Shown here: positions 18,583 through 26,658 of the stretch, piece by piece | Layout: each line of letters begins with the position of its first letter | Numbering within the stretch: the stretch's first letter is position 1 | Assembly: GCF_002494345.1 (NCBI RefSeq) | Contig: NZ_NXNI01000001.1 | Location: 1,488,001 to 1,552,000, forward strand | From: Natrinema ejinorense | Lineage (GTDB): Archaea > Halobacteriota > Halobacteria > Halobacteriales > Natrialbaceae | Direction of reading: 5' to 3' | Length of the DNA stretch: 64,000 nucleotides | The notes under the pieces: model-generated | The model's input: only the letters and a program-made list of their open reading frames with translations | Told to the model about the DNA's origin: nothing | Databases searched by the model: none | Translations under genes and position numbers: made by a program

Positions 18583-18606
18583 CGTGAGCTTCAACGAAGC
18601 TCACGG
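18583..18606. terminator. Perfect stem-loop 3' of small zinc-protein gene
   Basis: CGTGAGCTT-CAACG-type stem-loop: CGTGAGCTT (18583-18591) pairs with AAGCTCACG (18598-18606) across a short loop. It lies about 50 bases after the stop of the 18656-18787 gene, with AT-rich DNA beyond it on the minus strand. It could act as a transcript end or mRNA-stability hairpin. Confidence 0.45.
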
Positions 18607-18655
18607 GCCCTCATCAGCTTCTGCTCCATCGTCCTTGCCAGCTCCCCGTTCGGAA

Positions 18656-18787
18656 TTACACCCCAGTAAATCGGAAGGTTGTGCCCTCGCAATTCGGGCA
18701 CGACTCATGTCCCCATGGAGCAGGGTCAGCGCCATTCTCAGCCATGTACACGAAACTACAACCGGTGCATTCTACATATTCATCCAT
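18656..18787 (-). CDS. 43-residue zinc-ribbon-like small protein
   Basis: A short gene: ATG 18787, stop at 18656-18658. The product begins MDEYVECTGC and contains two CxxC pairs (CTGC near residue 7 and CPNC near residue 32), consistent with one zinc or iron site, with aromatic residues after each pair. Its start overlaps the stop of the HalOD1 gene by eight bases, so the two are translationally coupled. Tiny CxxC proteins are common in haloarchaea and often act as regulators or protein partners; the role here is unknown. Confidence 0.65.
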   Translation of the reverse strand: MDEYVECTGCSFVYMAENGADPAPWGHESCPNCEGTTFRFTGV

Positions 18788-19121
18788 CCATATCACCGTT
18801 AGAGTGCCTGCACTCGATTACCCCAGAACCATCGACTGTAATGGACAATCCTGCATACTCAAACGTAACCTGATACCCCTCTCCAGAACCAGAAAACAGG
18901 GTATCAAGTGCGCTCGAATCAATTACGCTGTGCAACGGCTTTAAATCGATGAGATCAGTTTGAGAAGCAGCCCCTACTACACTGATCACTGCAAGACTTG
19001 TGTTGTCAATACTGGGATCATAGTCGATTCTGTGTGTCCGATCTCGCTCATCAAAGCTAATACCAGTCGCAGATTGCACAAGATCAACACTTCCCACTGT
19101 GGACCGCTCGTGTTGGCTCAC
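18780..19121 (-). CDS. HalOD1 output-domain protein
   Basis: A 113-residue stand-alone HalOD1 domain. The family core is visible: VISVVGAASQTDLIDLKPL, then VIDSSALDTLF and the closing strand pair VTFEYAGLSITVDGSG. The start is GTG 19121. HalOD1 is a haloarchaea-specific output module of two-component-like systems; a free-standing copy probably receives or relays a signal by protein contact. It is followed, with overlap, by a 43-residue CxxC protein, and preceded by an HTH_10 regulator on the same strand only ~60 bases away, suggesting one regulatory transcript. Confidence 0.8.
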   Translation of the reverse strand: MSQHERSTVGSVDLVQSATGISFDERDRTHRIDYDPSIDNTSLAVISVVGAASQTDLIDLKPLHSVIDSSALDTLFSGSGEGYQVTFEYAGLSITVDGSGVIECRHSNGDMDG

Positions 19122-19184
19122 ACGAGAGCATAGAGTAGCGAATCGAGTAAGAATGGCTTTTGCTTGCGTAATGTGTTTAAATAC

Positions 19185-19835
19185 TCAGCCGGACGGTCTT
19201 ATTAGTGTGCTCGCAATCAAACGCCTCGTCCCGCGCTGCATTCGAGACGCTAATGCTTGCCTCGTAATTCCGAGTTCATCGGCCACATCATCTTGTGTTG
19301 CTTCACGAGGAGAATCGTAGTACCCACATGCATACGCGAGAGTCAGCGCTTCCCGTTGTGCACCAGTCAGATCGTACTCTTGGCCCGACTGTAATGGCGA
19401 TAGCGCATGCAGCTGCGTGAGTTCTACCGGAAAGTCTCTATCTCGGCAGTACGATTGGAACGCAGACACGCCCTGCTGATCGGTGGCGCGTATCTCGAAC
19501 GTCCATCTGCCTTCTTTTCCAATAGCCGAGATAAGTGAGACGTCCGTTTCGAGAATGGCAGTCAAGATACTTTCATAGTCCATATCCCAGTCGATTCGGA
19601 CGAAAAACTCATCGTCTACCGTATCGACTACCCGGAGAGCGTTGATTCCGGGGTGTTCAACCCTGTCCAAATTGATATCTGATTCTTGAACGTCTTGTAG
19701 CCAAAAGTACGGGATTATCGCTTTAGTCGTTGGGACAACCCGATCTAGCTCGACTTTCCCGGCTGGGAATTTTGAGAATATTTCAGAGAGCGGGAAATCG
19801 CCTGACGTGGCAGTGAACGATGCTTCAATAGCCAT
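19185..19835 (-). CDS. Bacterio-opsin-activator-type HTH_10 transcription regulator
   Basis: A 216-residue regulator from ATG 19835. The N-terminal ~150 residues form the mixed alpha/beta sensor typical of Bat-like proteins. The C-terminal HTH_10 reads LTGAQREALTLAYACGYYDS, then REATQDDVADELGITRQALASRMQ, the recognisable two-helix DNA-binding core. No PAS or GAF extension is present. Such single-domain members regulate membrane or redox genes; the targets here are unknown. It precedes the HalOD1/small zinc-protein genes and may control them. Confidence 0.9.
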   Translation of the reverse strand: MAIEASFTATSGDFPLSEIFSKFPAGKVELDRVVPTTKAIIPYFWLQDVQESDINLDRVEHPGINALRVVDTVDDEFFVRIDWDMDYESILTAILETDVSLISAIGKEGRWTFEIRATDQQGVSAFQSYCRDRDFPVELTQLHALSPLQSGQEYDLTGAQREALTLAYACGYYDSPREATQDDVADELGITRQALASRMQRGTRRLIASTLIRPSG

Positions 19836-19988
19836 ACGTGGGTTACGTCGGTATAGGTAAAACCCTCTCGAACCCGAGATTCACAGCGAATATTAACCCA
19901 TGTCGTCGGGAGACTGAACAGGAACACCCTGGACAGCCGCCAATACACTGTTCGCAGATCTACTGGTTAACCGAAATAGCACTACCCA

Positions 19989-20127
19989 GCCTTGTTTAGA
20001 CGCTCCCGGATGAGCGGGTCAGGAGTCATTTTGACTGAAAAGAATCCGGTGGTAAGCACCTCACAGTACGGTTCCAGACTTTGAGAACGAAGCGTTAGCG
20101 CCGATCTCGGTCGCTTCTAAACAAGGC
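19989..20127. repeat. MITE-like element with 15-bp inverted ends
   Basis: GCCTTGTTTAGACGC (19989-20003) faces GCTTCTAAACAAGGC (20113-20127); inverted, the two differ at one base in 15. The ~109 bases between them hold no gene. The size and terminal repeats suit a miniature inverted-repeat element. No clear target duplication was seen. It lies in the otherwise gene-free stretch 19836-20253, upstream of the first DUF4177 cassette. Confidence 0.45.
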
Positions 20128-20253
20128 CCATGCTCTGTATTCGGCACGACCGCTTAAACCCATCACCGATTGAGGGTTTCAACAAGGCCAAAATATTCCC
20201 TCCATTTCGGTGGTGGAGCGGGATATAGAGGGCTACAGTACCTACTAGGAGTG

Positions 20254-20460
20254 ATGTCCGAATCAGAAGCAAACCGCTGGGAGTACGAGACACTTCGCCC
20301 ACCACGTGATGAGACCCAAAAAGAAGCAGAGGATCCGAAAGCAGAGTTGAATCAACTCGGTGCAGAGGGCTGGGAGTTTGTGGAGACGATCGACTATGAG
20401 GGAGGCGGCACCAAGTACCTCGTTTTCAAACGACCTGCTCAATCGAGTGAGCCAGTATGA
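20254..20460 (+). CDS. DUF4177 small protein, cassette copy 1
   Basis: A 68-residue soluble protein from ATG 20254. The DUF4177 core is clear: WEYETLRPP, ELNQLGAEGWEFVETI and a glycine-rich turn before KYLVFKRP. DUF4177 folds are small beta-alpha-beta modules of unknown function. The stop overlaps the ATG of the membrane protein that follows (ATGA), so the pair is translationally coupled. The same pair, with the same order and overlap style, recurs at 23635-24820, which indicates a functional two-gene unit. Confidence 0.85.
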   Translation: MSESEANRWEYETLRPPRDETQKEAEDPKAELNQLGAEGWEFVETIDYEGGGTKYLVFKRPAQSSEPV

Positions 20461-21473
20461 CTGACGAGACCGACATCAGTACGGCCAACACGATGCGTGA
20501 ACGCTCGGGCGAGAGTCGGATAAAACTCTGGTTGCTGCTGCGCGCGAACCGCCTTCTCGTCTCCAGTGTCCTGACCAGTGCCGTGTTCGTCGCATTCGTG
20601 ATCGCCGTCACTGTCCTCGATCCACCGTTTTCACGGCAACTCGAGTCCGGCGACATGATCGAGACGATGTTCTCGACGATGATCACGGTCATAGTGACTG
20701 GGACGACACTCGTCGTCACGATCGGTCAGCTCGTCCTGACCCAAGAGAACGGCCCGCTCGGCGATCAACGCGAGCGGATGGCCAGTTCAATGGATGTCCG
20801 GGACTTTACTGAAGAATTAATCGGGTCTCCGAGTCCTACCGACCCATCCGAATTCCTCCGCCAGATCATCGGAATCACGGCACAACGGACTACGGCTCTT
20901 CGAGAGTCTATTGGCAAGAATGATGACGAGAACCTCCGAGAAGAGGTCGATGAATTCGCTGAGAGCGTCACTGGGAACGCTGACACGGTACGTGATCAAC
21001 TTGAGGGTGCGCAGTTCGGCTCGTTCGATGTGGTATTCGCCGCACTGAATTTCAATTATAGCTGGAAAATCTTCCAAGTTGAACGTCTCGCGAACGAATA
21101 CGAAGAGAGCCTCACTGAGGAAGAACACGGCTTGCTTGACGACCTCAAAACAGCGCTGTCTCTGTTTGGTCCGGCGCGCGAACACATCAAGACGCTGTAC
21201 TTCCAGTGGGCACTCATCGACTTGTCTCAGATGATTCTCTATGCTGCAGTCCCGGCATTGGCCGTTGCGGGTATCATGGTCGGAATCGTCGATGCGGGGA
21301 CGTTCCCGGGAAGCACACTCGGTCTCGATCACATCATCCTCGTCGTGGGCGGTGCGTTTGCAGTGACGCTTGTTCCATTCATGCTGTTCGTCTCGTACGT
21401 CCTTCGCATCCTCACCATCGCGAAACGGACACTTGCCATCGAGCCGCTGATCCTCCGCAAATCACAACGCTAA
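20457..21473 (+). CDS. Four-helix membrane protein with cytosolic domain, cassette copy 1
   Basis: A 338-residue protein. Two N-terminal helices (about 28-55 and 65-95) are followed by a conserved amphipathic stretch (GTTLVVTIGQLVLTQENGPL) and a charged, probably helical cytosolic domain of ~130 residues. Two C-terminal helices (about 255-320) precede a short basic tail. No known family is recognised. It is about half identical by eye to 23825-24820 along the whole length, with the GTTLVV-QLVL block most conserved. Its start overlaps the DUF4177 gene. It may form an oligomeric channel or sensor regulated by the DUF4177 partner, which is inference only. Confidence 0.8.
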   Translation: MTDETDISTANTMRERSGESRIKLWLLLRANRLLVSSVLTSAVFVAFVIAVTVLDPPFSRQLESGDMIETMFSTMITVIVTGTTLVVTIGQLVLTQENGPLGDQRERMASSMDVRDFTEELIGSPSPTDPSEFLRQIIGITAQRTTALRESIGKNDDENLREEVDEFAESVTGNADTVRDQLEGAQFGSFDVVFAALNFNYSWKIFQVERLANEYEESLTEEEHGLLDDLKTALSLFGPAREHIKTLYFQWALIDLSQMILYAAVPALAVAGIMVGIVDAGTFPGSTLGLDHIILVVGGAFAVTLVPFMLFVSYVLRILTIAKRTLAIEPLILRKSQR

Positions 21474-21536
21474 GGCGTTACAGCTCCGCTTGGCGCTCGT
21501 CCGGGGATGTCTGCTTGCTGAATGGTGTGCCTACGA

Positions 21537-21600
21537 CTGGCGACGCCGCGCCGAGGCGGGAGTCGCCTCTGGTGGTGGCCGTTTGAGGAGTCCATCGACA
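21537..21600 (+). pseudogene. ISH3-family transposase fragment (left piece)
   Basis: A short stretch matching the C-terminal region of ISH3-type transposases (TGGCGACGCCGCGCC through GGCCGTTTGAGGAG, encoding the RRGGRRLWWWPFEEF-type segment). It stops abruptly at 21600 and resumes at 23213, so an IS1341-type element is inserted in it. The sequence before 21537 and after the membrane gene holds nothing else recognisable. Confidence 0.6.
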
Positions 21601-21617
21601 TAGTGAACTACCCCACC

Positions 21618-22840
21618 CTACCGCTCGCCTGACGGCTCGCGCTTGAGGGTGGGGCTTCCTGTTTCAACGACGCGCTTTGCAGGAACCGAAGTGGTCCCTG
21701 TAGGGAGCGCAGTCTCCACAGGCGTTAATTCGGAGCGTCCCGCTCCTACCTGCTTGATACCGCGAGAAAGAATATTCCACGCCGCGTTCCAATCCCGGTC
21801 TGCCGTGAACCCGCACGACGGGCACGAGTGTTCGCGGATCCACAGCGGTTTGTCCGTCGAGACACCGCACGCCGCACACTCCTTGGTCGTCCCCGCCAGG
21901 TCCACCGCCACGAAGTGAGTCCCATCGCGTTCACACTTGTACTCAAGCATACGGAGGAATGTCCCCCACGCCGCGCCTGCTCGGTTCCGGGAACTGCCCG
22001 GCAGTTCGTTAGCCCGGCAGCGTCCAAGTCCTCCACGGCCACGAGGTCGTATTCGCGGGCGTAGTGGTTCGACAACTTGTGTAAGAAATCGCGGCGCTTG
22101 TGCTTGAGGTCGGCGTGACGTTCGGCTACGACGCGGCGCTGTTCCGCCCAGTTGTTCGAGCCGTGTTCCTTCCGCGAGAGGTCGCGTTGGGCGCGTTCCA
22201 AGCGTTCGCGTTCGTCCGAGAGTTCGAGCGATCCAACTGCCGTACCGTCAGTGTCGTGGCCATACGTGAGAATCCCTACGTCGATACCGACGCACTTCTC
22301 GGGTGTCTCGGGCTTCTCCGGCGCGTCATCCAGGATTTCAGCGCCGAGGATGGCATACCACTTGCCGGTGGGTTCGCGCTTGACCGTGACGGTCTTGATT
22401 TCGGCGTCGTCGGGCAGGTCGCGATGGAAAGTGAGTGGGATTTCACCGATTTTCGAGAGCCACAGTCGCGTTCGGCCACTCGTGTTCTTGAGTTTAAAGC
22501 CGGATTGACTGTAGGTGAACGAACGGTATTCGCCCTTCCCTTTCTACTTGAGCGTCCCGACTCGATGGCCGTTCTGCTTCCGGCCACGGAGCGTCGAGAG
22601 GTTGTCGTACAGTCGTTGCACGACCTTCTGTAGCACCTTCGAGTGAACTTGTTTCAGGTCGCTCCACCACTTCTTGAGATCAGGGAGTCGCTTCTGTTCG
22701 GAGTATGACGAGGTGTCGTCGTTCCGATTCAAGCGATGGAGGAAGTGATTGTAGACCTGCCTACAGGTATCGACAGTCCACGCTAACTGCTCTTCGAGAG
22801 TGTCGGATGGTCGGAGTCGATACCTGTAGTTGTAGTTCAT
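21618..22840 (-). pseudogene. tnpB: Broken tnpB (one nonsense codon, one frameshift)
   Basis: The reading frame starts at 22840 (MNYNYRYRLRPSDTLEEQ) and is interrupted by TAG at 22544-22546, where TGG is expected (VGTLK-stop-KGKGEYRSF). It continues in frame through RuvC-I (CVGIDVGILTYG) and RuvC-II (LVAVEDLDAAGL, Glu present). A one-base shift near 22010-22020 then moves it to the frame that holds the zinc ribbon (CAACG...CPSCG) and RuvC-III (DRDWNAAWN). All three catalytic acids survive in the decayed sequence, so loss of function is due to these two lesions. The last codons overlap the 3' hairpin, as is usual for this group. Confidence 0.88.
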
Positions 22841-22849
22841 TGTGTGGTA

Positions 22850-22993
22850 CTATTCGTCGTCTGGGTCAGAGACACGGACGACTTTCACGTCCGCGCCACG
22901 CCATCGCTTCGGAACGTAGACGTGTGCGCCGTTACCGGTGGCTTTCACGTCGCCGTCCACGACTTCCTGGCCGTTGATTGTGAACTGTTCCAT
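22850..22993 (-). CDS. DUF2080-type transposase-associated small protein
   Basis: A 47-residue protein from ATG 22993, stop 22850-22852, directly upstream of tnpB on the same strand. It begins MEQFTINGQEVVDGDVKATG and contains GNGAHVYVPKRWRGADVKVV, the AbrB-like fold segment of haloarchaeal transposon-associated proteins. Such proteins are thought to repress or tune the element's transcription. It is intact although the tnpB next to it is dead. Confidence 0.75.
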   Translation of the reverse strand: MEQFTINGQEVVDGDVKATGNGAHVYVPKRWRGADVKVVRVSDPDDE

Positions 22994-23212
22994 GTACGAT
23001 GTAGATATAAAGTATATACTATTAAAGATGGCGGTGGGCCTGTGGGCCGAGCGTCGAACGTGCTTGATACTCGCGCGGCGTTGACGAGACGCGTCGCGTC
23101 TCGTTCGCACACCAGAAATCTCCGACTTCTGGGGACGCTGTATCCCCTCCCTACTCGCTCCCTCCGGTCGCTCGTTGAGGAAGGGGCCTTAGCGTCTTAA
23201 TTCAGGTAACAC

Positions 23213-23474
23213 GGGCTGCGTGGACGGCCCTGGTTGTGCGTCGGGCCGTCCCCGCGAACTAACCACCCGACGACCGGTTCTCCCGGTAGTCACCGACCAG
23301 GTACGCCTCTTCGGGAGTGGCAACGCTGTCGCGTCGCCGGCTGACTGCCGTCGACAGCGACAAGGCTCCATCGATCTCCTCATGGTTACCCCGTCAACCG
23401 TAGTGGTGCAGCCGATCCGACGCAGAACTCGAACCTCAGACACGGTTGGATATGGACGCTTCGTGAGGTACTGA
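23213..23474 (+). pseudogene. ISH3-family element fragment (right piece and end)
   Basis: This continues the ISH3 remnant: GGCTGCGTGGACGGCCCTGG encodes the AAWTAL-type C-terminus, followed by the 3' untranslated region and the terminal GTGAGGTACTGA (~23464-23475). It parallels 42860-43108 closely. A stop (CGAACTAACC) interrupts the coding part before the normal end. From 23475 to 23634 no gene is seen; the promoter of the next cassette probably lies there. Confidence 0.65.
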
Positions 23475-23634
23475 AAATGGATTTCCAGATTGGTCGAGAT
23501 TCATACTCGGGGCTACCTGAGACTCATGATTGTGGTAGACGACGATGCACGAGCACACCGCACTGTTCCCAATCATTACACGACGGGAAACAGCCTGTCA
23601 GCAGAGTCATTACCGTGAGTGCTGATATCCACTC

Positions 23635-23832
23635 ATGGGTACCGAAATACACCAGCAATGGGAATACAAGACACTCGAACCGCCAAAGGGATTGACCAAG
23701 CGAGAGACAGTCGATCCAACAGACGAACTCAACCGCCTCGGTGCAGAGGGCTGGGAACTCGCAGAGACGATCAGCTACGACGGTGGGGGCACGAAACTAC
23801 TGCTGTTCAAACGCCCAGTCTCTCATGAGTGA
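23635..23832 (+). CDS. DUF4177 small protein, cassette copy 2
   Basis: A 65-residue protein from ATG 23635 with WEYKTLEPPKGL, ELNRLGAEGWELAETI and KLLLFKRP, clearly paralogous to 20254-20460. The stop lies eight bases inside the next gene (ATGAGTGA), again coupling it to a membrane protein. Conservation is highest in the GAEGWE turn and in the final strand, which are the likely interaction surfaces. Function unknown. Confidence 0.85.
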   Translation: MGTEIHQQWEYKTLEPPKGLTKRETVDPTDELNRLGAEGWELAETISYDGGGTKLLLFKRPVSHE

Positions 23833-24820
23833 CCTCTCGACGGACAACACGCTACGTGAGCGGACGGATGTCAACAAGTACTGGTTCTGGTTGCTGCTCG
23901 GGGCCAACCGGTGGGTCGTCGCCGGTGGGCTCGCTTTCCTGATCTTCCTCGTGTTCATGATCTGGGGCGTGATGAAGCCGGTCTCGTTATACTCGACCAT
24001 GCAGTCGAGCGACATGGTCGAGACGCTATTCGCCGGTCTCGTCGGCGCGATCATCACGGGAACAACGCTCGTCGTCTCGATCAATCAGCTCGTCCTCTCC
24101 CAGGAGATCGGTTCGCTCGGGAGCCAACGTAGTCGGATGGACACGACGATGGATTTCCGCCAGAACACCGACAGCCTCCTCGGGATGACGACGCCCGCAG
24201 ACCCTTCGGCATACCTCGATGCGCTTATCGAAACGAGCGAACAGCGAGCAAAGACACTGCGAGACACACTCTCCGAGACTGAAAACCAGGAACTCTACAA
24301 GAAGGTGGACGAGTACGTCACCGACCTGTTGGAGAACGCCGACCACGCACGCAACCACCTCGAAGACACAGATTTCGGCACCTTCGACGTCTTATCGCCT
24401 GCGCTCGATTACAACTACGATCGGAAGATGCACGACGTTCGCCGGCTCGGGATGGAGTACGAAGACTCCCTCACCGACGAGGAACGAAGCGCGTTCAGAA
24501 ATTTGCTCGAAGCGCTCACGATGTATGGGGTGGTCCGCGAGTACATCAAGGATCTCTACATCCAGTGGGCGCTGGTAAAACTCTCACGAGCCATCCTGTA
24601 CGCCGCAGTAATTGCACTCACCGTCTCCGGGGGGATGGTTGTCTTCGTCGATGCGACGACGTTTCTCGGCACGTTCCTCGGTATCGAGAGCGTTCTCTGG
24701 GTTGTTAGCGCCGCGTTTGCTATCTCAACGCTGCCATTTCTCCTGTTCATCTCCTACATCCTGCGGCTCGCGACGCTTGCAAAACAGACCCTCTCGATGG
24801 GACCGCTCATGCTTAGCTAA
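23825..24820 (+). CDS. Four-helix membrane protein with cytosolic domain, cassette copy 2
   Basis: A 331-residue paralogue of 20457-21473, started at ATG 23825; an upstream reading from 23741 overlaps the DUF4177 gene in another frame and is rejected. Helices lie at about 28-52 and 62-90, then GTTLVVSINQLVLSQEIGSL, a charged central domain with SYLDALIETSEQRAK-like helices, and two C-terminal helices near 245-320 (ILYAAVIALTVSGGMVVFVD). Conserved features shared with copy 1 include the GTTLVV-QLVL block and a DPS(A/E) turn. It is transcribed toward a dead IS200/IS605 element. Confidence 0.8.
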   Translation: MSDLSTDNTLRERTDVNKYWFWLLLGANRWVVAGGLAFLIFLVFMIWGVMKPVSLYSTMQSSDMVETLFAGLVGAIITGTTLVVSINQLVLSQEIGSLGSQRSRMDTTMDFRQNTDSLLGMTTPADPSAYLDALIETSEQRAKTLRDTLSETENQELYKKVDEYVTDLLENADHARNHLEDTDFGTFDVLSPALDYNYDRKMHDVRRLGMEYEDSLTDEERSAFRNLLEALTMYGVVREYIKDLYIQWALVKLSRAILYAAVIALTVSGGMVVFVDATTFLGTFLGIESVLWVVSAAFAISTLPFLLFISYILRLATLAKQTLSMGPLMLS

Positions 24821-25037
24821 CTGAGTACCAGTCGAGACAATATTCGAGCAGGAGTTCGACGACACGTCACTGAACGACCTGCTCAACGATCCTGATAAAG
24901 ATACAAGCGCATACTCCCGTCTTTAGGCGGGGGTCAAACGGACAATAGCCTACACACCCATCGACGACTCCATGGCTGGATTTCGCCTGTTCTATCGGTA
25001 GTATTAACATACAGACGGACCATAGTATACAACACGG

Positions 25038-25426
25038 ATGAAGACCACACGGCACGCGACCTACAACCTCAAATACCACATAGTGTGGTTGCCGAAGTAC
25101 CGCAACTCGGTACTCGTCAATGAGGTCGCAGACCGTGTCCGGTCGATCCTCCACAAAATAGCCGACGACAAAGGCGTCGAAATTCTCGACCTCACCGTAC
25201 AGCCCGACCACGTTCACCTGTTCGTCAGCAGTCCGCCCAAGAACGAACCGGCGCTACTCGCCAACTGGTTCAAGGGCATCTCCTCGCGCAAGTACAACCA
25301 CCGATACGCTGACCACGAAGGCGAGAAAATCGGATGGGCGCGAGGGTACTACCAGGGACTGCCGGGCACGTTTCAAGTGAGACTGTCGAGAACTACATCC
25401 AACAACACAAGGAGGGCGACTCGTGA
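25038..25426 (+). pseudogene. tnpA: tnpA (Y1 HUH transposase), frameshifted
   Basis: A ~130-codon IS200-type transposase. The HUH metal site is visible (LTVQPDHVHLFVSS), as are the N-terminal YHIVWLPKYR motif and the RGYY turn. A one-base deletion right after RGYY (~25350) shifts the frame. The original C-terminus (GTAGHVSSETVENYIQQHKE), which carries the catalytic Tyr in ENYIQQH, continues in the next frame to TGA 25424-25426. Without that Tyr the product cannot cut single-stranded ends. Confidence 0.88.
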
Positions 25427-26658
25427 CCGAGATCACGAAGACGCTCAAGCTCAAACTTGTGGACCCGAACGCCCACAAGCGGCGGAAACTCCGAGAGACG
25501 CGAGAGGCGTACCAGCACGCACTCCAAGACGCATTCGACGTTGGATGTACCACACAGACCGAAGCGAACGACGTGGTGGTCAACTAAGACCTGAGCGGGT
25601 ACGCGAAGAACGCGCTCAAGAAATACGTCCCGCAGTTGACGAAGACTTACAATGCGGGTGAACTCCACGACGACCACCCTGTCCGCTTCACTAACGAGGG
25701 GCTACGACTCGACCACAAGCCCGAGAACGCTATCGAGTGGTACGTCAAAATCCCGTACCACGAGGACTACCACCTCTGGATGCCAGCACAACCGAATCCC
25801 GAACACCGGGACTGGCTGGAAGCGTTGAACGTGGGAGACGCCACGATGGGCGAGAGTCGGCTGTTTGAGCGGGACGGGACGTGGTATCTCCACGTCACCG
25901 CCACCCGCGACGTGGAGGAACAATCCGAGGTGTCCGCCGAAGAACGGACGCCCATCGGAGTGGATATCGGGGAAGCGTCACTCGTTACGGTGTGTCACCG
26001 CGACGACCACGGTTCCCCGACCGCGCCCGAACTGTGGGCCGACGAGGGCAAAATCGTTCGTCGGCTCCGCAAGACCTACTTCACCGCCAAGCGCCGACTC
26101 CAGACGCGAGGGAGTGAGCGTATCACGGAGTCCTTCGGAGACGACGTGTGGGGACAAATAGACGACATACTCCACATTGTCACCCGCGAAGTCGTAGAGT
26201 ACGCCGAGTCCGTCGAGAACCCCGTTCTTGTTCTGGAAGATCTGACGTACATACGGGAGTCGATGGACTACAGCGACTTCATGAACCGGCGTCTCCACGG
26301 ATGGGGATTCGCCAAACTCCACGCGCAGATACGCTACAAGGCCGTCGAGAAGGGTATCCCCGTCGAGACGGTGAACCCGCGCAACACCTCAAAGGAGTGC
26401 CACGCCTGCGGTGAAGTTGGATACCGCCCTCGACAGGCGACGTTCAAGTGTACGAACGACGCTTGCTGGATGGGTGAGTACCAAGCGGACGTAAACGGCG
26501 CAATAAATATCGCAGACCGCTACCTCAGCGGAGAGAGCAATTCAAGAGAACACACGGATGGCGATGACTCGGCTGAGGATGGGGGGCGTTTGACCGCCCC
26601 GCAAGACACCCAAGCCGATGCTACCACGCAGGAGACGCTTGGGACGTATGCGTCTTGA
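25423..26658 (+). pseudogene. tnpB: tnpB with an early nonsense codon
   Basis: The frame starts at GTG 25423 (TEITKTLKLKLVDPNAHKRR), overlapping the end of tnpA as in active IS605 elements, and is cut by TAA at 25585-25587 (DVVVN-stop-DLSGYAKNAL). After the stop the rest is open and complete: RuvC-I GVDIGEASLVTV, RuvC-II VLVLEDLTYIRE with the canonical Glu, a zinc ribbon (CHACG...CTNDACW) and RuvC-III QADVNGAINIA. A restart downstream of 25587 might give an N-truncated protein. Its 3' end overlaps the minus-strand LEA14-like frame. Confidence 0.88.

Larger units (their letters stand above)
21601..23212 (-). mobile_element. IS1341-type element inserted in an ISH3 remnant
   Basis: The element interrupts an ISH3 fragment whose halves (ending 21600, resuming 23213) join in register. 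It holds a broken tnpB (21618-22840) and an intact DUF2080-like gene (22850-22993). The 3' end has a hairpin with arms CCCCACCCT (21611-21619) and AGGGTGGGG (21646-21654). The other end, near 23170-23212, carries GGAAGGGGCCTTAGCG. No tnpA is present. Confidence 0.75.
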
